From RGIG3009 sp045595445 (GTDB lineage: Bacteria > Bacillota > Clostridia > Oscillospirales > Acutalibacteraceae), in NCBI GenBank assembly GCA_045595445.1, contig JAZOAK010000054.1, positions 1 through 8,188 on the forward strand: a stretch of 8,188 nucleotides of DNA, given 5' to 3'. The notes under the pieces were generated by a model. It did not search any database and had not been told where the DNA came from. It saw nothing but the letters and a program-made list of their open reading frames with translations. Of the stretch, positions 6,104 through 8,188 are shown piece by piece (within the stretch, counting starts at the first letter, position 1; every line of letters starts with the position of its first letter). A program made the translations under genes and the position numbers.

Positions 6104-6114
6104 GAAATTGTCAA
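6097..6114. promoter_or_regulatory. Candidate Rex redox-repressor operator
   Basis: TTGTCAA, a 4-bp spacer and TTGTCAA form an 18-bp element that is also an inverted repeat with one mismatched pair. It matches the known Rex consensus TTGTTAA-N4-TTAACAA at 11 of 14 defined positions, with the same spacing. It overlaps the -35 box of the alcohol dehydrogenase promoter, where a repressor would block polymerase. Rex commonly controls alcohol dehydrogenase genes in Firmicutes. Part of the similarity is due to the -35 sequence itself, so the call is tentative. Confidence 0.45.
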
Positions 6115-6134
6115 AGTTTCATAAAGCACTCGTG

Positions 6135-6163
6135 TTGACTTTCCAAATAGGCTGTGCTACACT
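6135..6163 (+). promoter_or_regulatory. Promoter of the PIG-L deacetylase gene (extended -10)
   Basis: TTGACT (6135-6140), a 17-bp spacer and TACACT (6158-6163) with an upstream TGC give an extended -10 promoter starting near 6170. It is divergent from the alcohol dehydrogenase promoter. A short inverted repeat, TTGTC-TTT-GACAA (6163-6175), covers the start point. Confidence 0.7.
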
Positions 6164-6201
6164 TGTCTTTGACAAAATGTTCCTTTTGAAAGGGTGTTGT
6201 T

Positions 6202-7071
6202 ATGATGAAAATTTTAATGATCGGTGCCCATCAGGACGACAACGAATTTCGTTGCGGAGGTCTTGCACACAAGTATGTGAAAATGGGCTACGAAGTTCGC
6301 TTTTTAAGTCTGTGCAACGGCTGCGGCGGTCACCATATTATGACCCCCGCCGAAACTACCGCGCGCCGCGCCAAGGAATCCGCCGCCGTGGCAAAACTGC
6401 TCGGTATTCAGTACGATGTGTGGGAGGATATGAACGACTGCACGTTGATGCCCACGCTCGAAAACCGTCGTCGTCTGATTCGCTATATCCGCGAGTTCTC
6501 CCCCGATTTGGTCATTTCTCACCGTACAAACGACTATCACGCTGACCATCGCGCAGCCGGTATGCTGTTGCAAGATGCCTCGTATATGTTGATCGTGCCG
6601 CACGAGTGCCCTGACGTTCCCGCCATGACAAAAACACCGATCATCATGTATAACGAAGACTCTTTCAAAGAGCCCGATTTCCATCCCGATATCGTGTTGG
6701 ACATGGATGATGAAAACGATCTCAAACTGCAAATCGCGCATCTCAATGTGTCACAGGTGTACGAGTGGTTGCCCTTCACCAAGGGCTATGAAGCCGAGGT
6801 GCCGGAGAGCGAGGAAGCGCGCTTTGAGTGGCTCAAAGGTCCGTATAAAATCACGCCCGAATCCACCGACGAGGAAATCCTCAAAGCGGATCGCGGCGGT
6901 AGCGGATACGATCTGCGCAATGCACAGACCGCTTCGCGTTTCCGCAAAGAACTGATCGAACGGTACGGCGAGGAGCGCGGCTCCAAAATCCGCTACGCCG
7001 AAGCATTCCAACTCTGCCCGTACGGCGGTGCACTCACCGAAGAATTGAAAGAAAAACTCTTTTCTTTCTAA
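6202..7071 (+). CDS. PIG-L family (LmbE-like) zinc-dependent N-deacetylase
   Basis: This is a 289-residue protein of the PIG-L/LmbE fold, a family that removes N-acetyl groups from amino sugars and related glycoconjugates. The N-terminal signature reads G8-A-H10-Q-D-D13-N-E15, with Gln in place of the usual proline of AHPDDxE. H10 and D13, with H116 from the H113-A-D-H116 motif, make up the zinc site, and D12 is the likely base. The C-terminal part (about 190-289) is longer than in minimal family members and rich in charged residues. No signal peptide is seen, so it is cytosolic. The first of two adjacent ATG codons is favoured, with AAAGGG 7 nt upstream. An MFS transporter follows after a hairpin, suggesting the substrate or product crosses the membrane. 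The substrate cannot be read from the sequence. Confidence 0.9.
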   Translation: MMKILMIGAHQDDNEFRCGGLAHKYVKMGYEVRFLSLCNGCGGHHIMTPAETTARRAKESAAVAKLLGIQYDVWEDMNDCTLMPTLENRRRLIRYIREFSPDLVISHRTNDYHADHRAAGMLLQDASYMLIVPHECPDVPAMTKTPIIMYNEDSFKEPDFHPDIVLDMDDENDLKLQIAHLNVSQVYEWLPFTKGYEAEVPESEEARFEWLKGPYKITPESTDEEILKADRGGSGYDLRNAQTASRFRKELIERYGEERGSKIRYAEAFQLCPYGGALTEELKEKLFSF

Positions 7072-7078
7072 CTGTATC

Positions 7079-7112
7079 AAAAATCCGATTATGATCACAT
7101 AATCGGATTTTT
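7079..7112 (+). terminator. Terminator-like hairpin between the deacetylase and MFS genes
   Basis: A 15-bp perfect inverted repeat (7079-7093 with 7098-7112) with a 4-nt loop ends in five T. It begins 7 nt after the deacetylase stop. Only 20 bp separate it from the MFS start codon, with the MFS ribosome site at 7121-7125. There is no room for a promoter after it and no convincing one within or before it. It may therefore be an attenuating or leaky terminator inside an operon, or an RNA-processing or stability element. Confidence 0.8.
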
Positions 7113-7132
7113 GGTCGAGAAAAGGTGATAAC

Positions 7133-8188
7133 ATGAAAACCACAGGTACACGTTTAGAATATAAATGGGTCATCGCGTGCTTAAGCTTTTTAATGGTCTT
7201 TATAGCACTCGGATTTATGAGTGTCCCTCGCAGTTTATTTATCGTGCCGATCACTAACGCGCTTGGCATTGATCGCACCTCTTACGCCCTCAATGACACA
7301 GCCCGTTACGTATCGGGGGCTATCACCAACCTCTTTTTTGGAGTTCTGGTAGCCCGCTTCGGCGCCAAAAAGCTGGCAATCGTCGGTTTCCTCACACTGT
7401 GCGGATCGGCCTTATGCTATGCACTCGGCGGCAATATTTTTGTTTTGTGTCTGGGCGGCTTGCTTCTTGGTATTGGCGGCGCTTGGACATCAACCTCTAT
7501 TATCAGTTACGTTATCAACCATTGGTTCACCGAACATAAGGGAACGATTATGGGTGCCGTTTTGGCCGCCAGCGGTGTTGGCGGTGCTGCTGCAACGAAA
7601 ATCCTATCACCCGTCATTGACAGCGGTATATCCGGTTATCGTTACGCCTACGGGTTGATCGTCATCATTCTGTTGGTTTTCACTTTGTTGCTGCTGATTT
7701 TCTTCAAAGATAAGCCAAATGAACCAATCACACCCGCCGGCAACACTAAAAAGAAACGTTCACAAGAGTGGAGCGGCATTGAATTTAGTGTCGCTATGAA
7801 AAAATGGTATTTTTACGGCATTATCGCCGTAGTCTTCCTCAGCGGTATGATCTTGCAAGGAACGTACGGTATCGCAGGTGCACATTTGAAGGATTCCGGT
7901 TTGGATTCCGGCTTGGTGGCAACCGTCATCAGTCTGAACTCCGTGTTTTTATCCATTTTCAAATTTTTGACCGGTGTAATTTACGACAAATGGGGACTTC
8001 GAGTAACCGTGTCTGCGTGTATGATCTCTTCGGTTGTATCGTCCATTGCATTAGTGCTCGTCAGCCCCACTCCCCTCGGTATTACGTTTGCGTTTGCTTA
8101 CAGCATACTTTCCGCGTTGGCGTTACCGCTCGAAACCATCGCATTGCCTCTGTACGCAGGCGATTTGTTTGGGCAGAAATCCACTGAT
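7133..8188 (+). CDS. Major facilitator superfamily transporter, 3' end cut by the window
   Basis: The frame is open for 352 codons from the ATG to the window end without a stop; complete MFS proteins have roughly 400-430 residues. About ten of the expected twelve membrane helices are present, with a Lys-rich central loop at 192-223 dividing the halves. Loop 2-3 reads G70-VLVARFGAKK80, a degenerate motif A lacking its Asp. The matching loop in the second half, G281-VIYDKWG-L-R290, is canonical. The WFTEHKGTIMG segment (131-141) resembles the oxalate/formate antiporter-like (OFA) group of anion or carboxylate carriers, but the substrate is not deducible. AAAGG lies 7 nt upstream of the ATG. Its placement after the PIG-L gene suggests a shared pathway, though a hairpin intervenes. 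Confidence 0.88.
   Translation, partial: MKTTGTRLEYKWVIACLSFLMVFIALGFMSVPRSLFIVPITNALGIDRTSYALNDTARYVSGAITNLFFGVLVARFGAKKLAIVGFLTLCGSALCYALGGNIFVLCLGGLLLGIGGAWTSTSIISYVINHWFTEHKGTIMGAVLAASGVGGAAATKILSPVIDSGISGYRYAYGLIVIILLVFTLLLLIFFKDKPNEPITPAGNTKKKRSQEWSGIEFSVAMKKWYFYGIIAVVFLSGMILQGTYGIAGAHLKDSGLDSGLVATVISLNSVFLSIFKFLTGVIYDKWGLRVTVSACMISSVVSSIALVLVSPTPLGITFAFAYSILSALALPLETIALPLYAGDLFGQKSTD

Noticed and set aside
6108..6545. 145-codon plus-strand frame overlapping the start of the PIG-L gene
   Set aside because: It starts upstream of the mapped promoter elements and overlaps the deacetylase in another frame. The translation is Arg/Ser-rich and featureless.
7133..8188. MFS gene as a pseudogene because no stop codon is seen
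   Set aside because: The frame is uninterrupted and motif-bearing to the last base. The missing end is due to the window boundary.

Overview
The window looks like chromosomal DNA of a Bacillota (Firmicutes) bacterium, most likely an anaerobic Clostridia/Oscillospirales-type organism. This rests on strong AGGAGG-type ribosome binding sites, U-tailed hairpin terminators, compact sigma-A-like promoters, a lipoprotein-type D,D-carboxypeptidase, and a DUF5058 membrane protein, a family I associate with Firmicutes. The taxon is an inference and I cannot name a species. I see no mobile element, rRNA, tRNA, CRISPR or phage gene. Base and codon use look even across the genes.

Layout. Bases 1-89 are homopolymer-rich and look like a degraded contig end; they run into what was probably the terminator of the first gene. 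On the minus strand follow a hemolysin III/PAQR-like membrane protein (90-758) and a lipoprotein D-Ala-D-Ala carboxypeptidase (922-1854), separated by a terminator, a 38-bp near-perfect palindrome and phased repeats. A divergent promoter region (1855-2003) then drives a plus-strand operon of three tightly packed genes: a DUF5058 membrane protein (2004-2738), a second small polytopic membrane protein (2753-3424) and a membrane-anchored M20 metallopeptidase (3426-4859). A bidirectional terminator (4858-4894) separates it from the convergent iron-type alcohol dehydrogenase (4903-6051, minus). A second divergent promoter region (6052-6201) holds a Rex-like operator over the dehydrogenase promoter and an extended -10 promoter for a PIG-L deacetylase (6202-7071, plus). 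A terminator-like hairpin lies between that gene and an MFS transporter (7133-8188), which is cut off by the window end.

How the genes may work together. The central operon is the least understood and most interesting unit. Two uncharacterised membrane proteins are translationally linked to an M20 peptidase of the carboxypeptidase S/PM20D1 type whose single N-terminal helix is predicted to leave the catalytic domain in the cytoplasm. The simplest reading is uptake of a peptide or N-acyl amino acid by the membrane pair, followed by hydrolysis just inside the membrane. The alcohol dehydrogenase probably reoxidises NADH during fermentation, which fits a redox-sensing Rex site. The PIG-L/MFS pair may import or export a small molecule and deacetylate it. 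All the proposed partnerships are inferences from gene order. No gap between genes exceeds about 165 bases.
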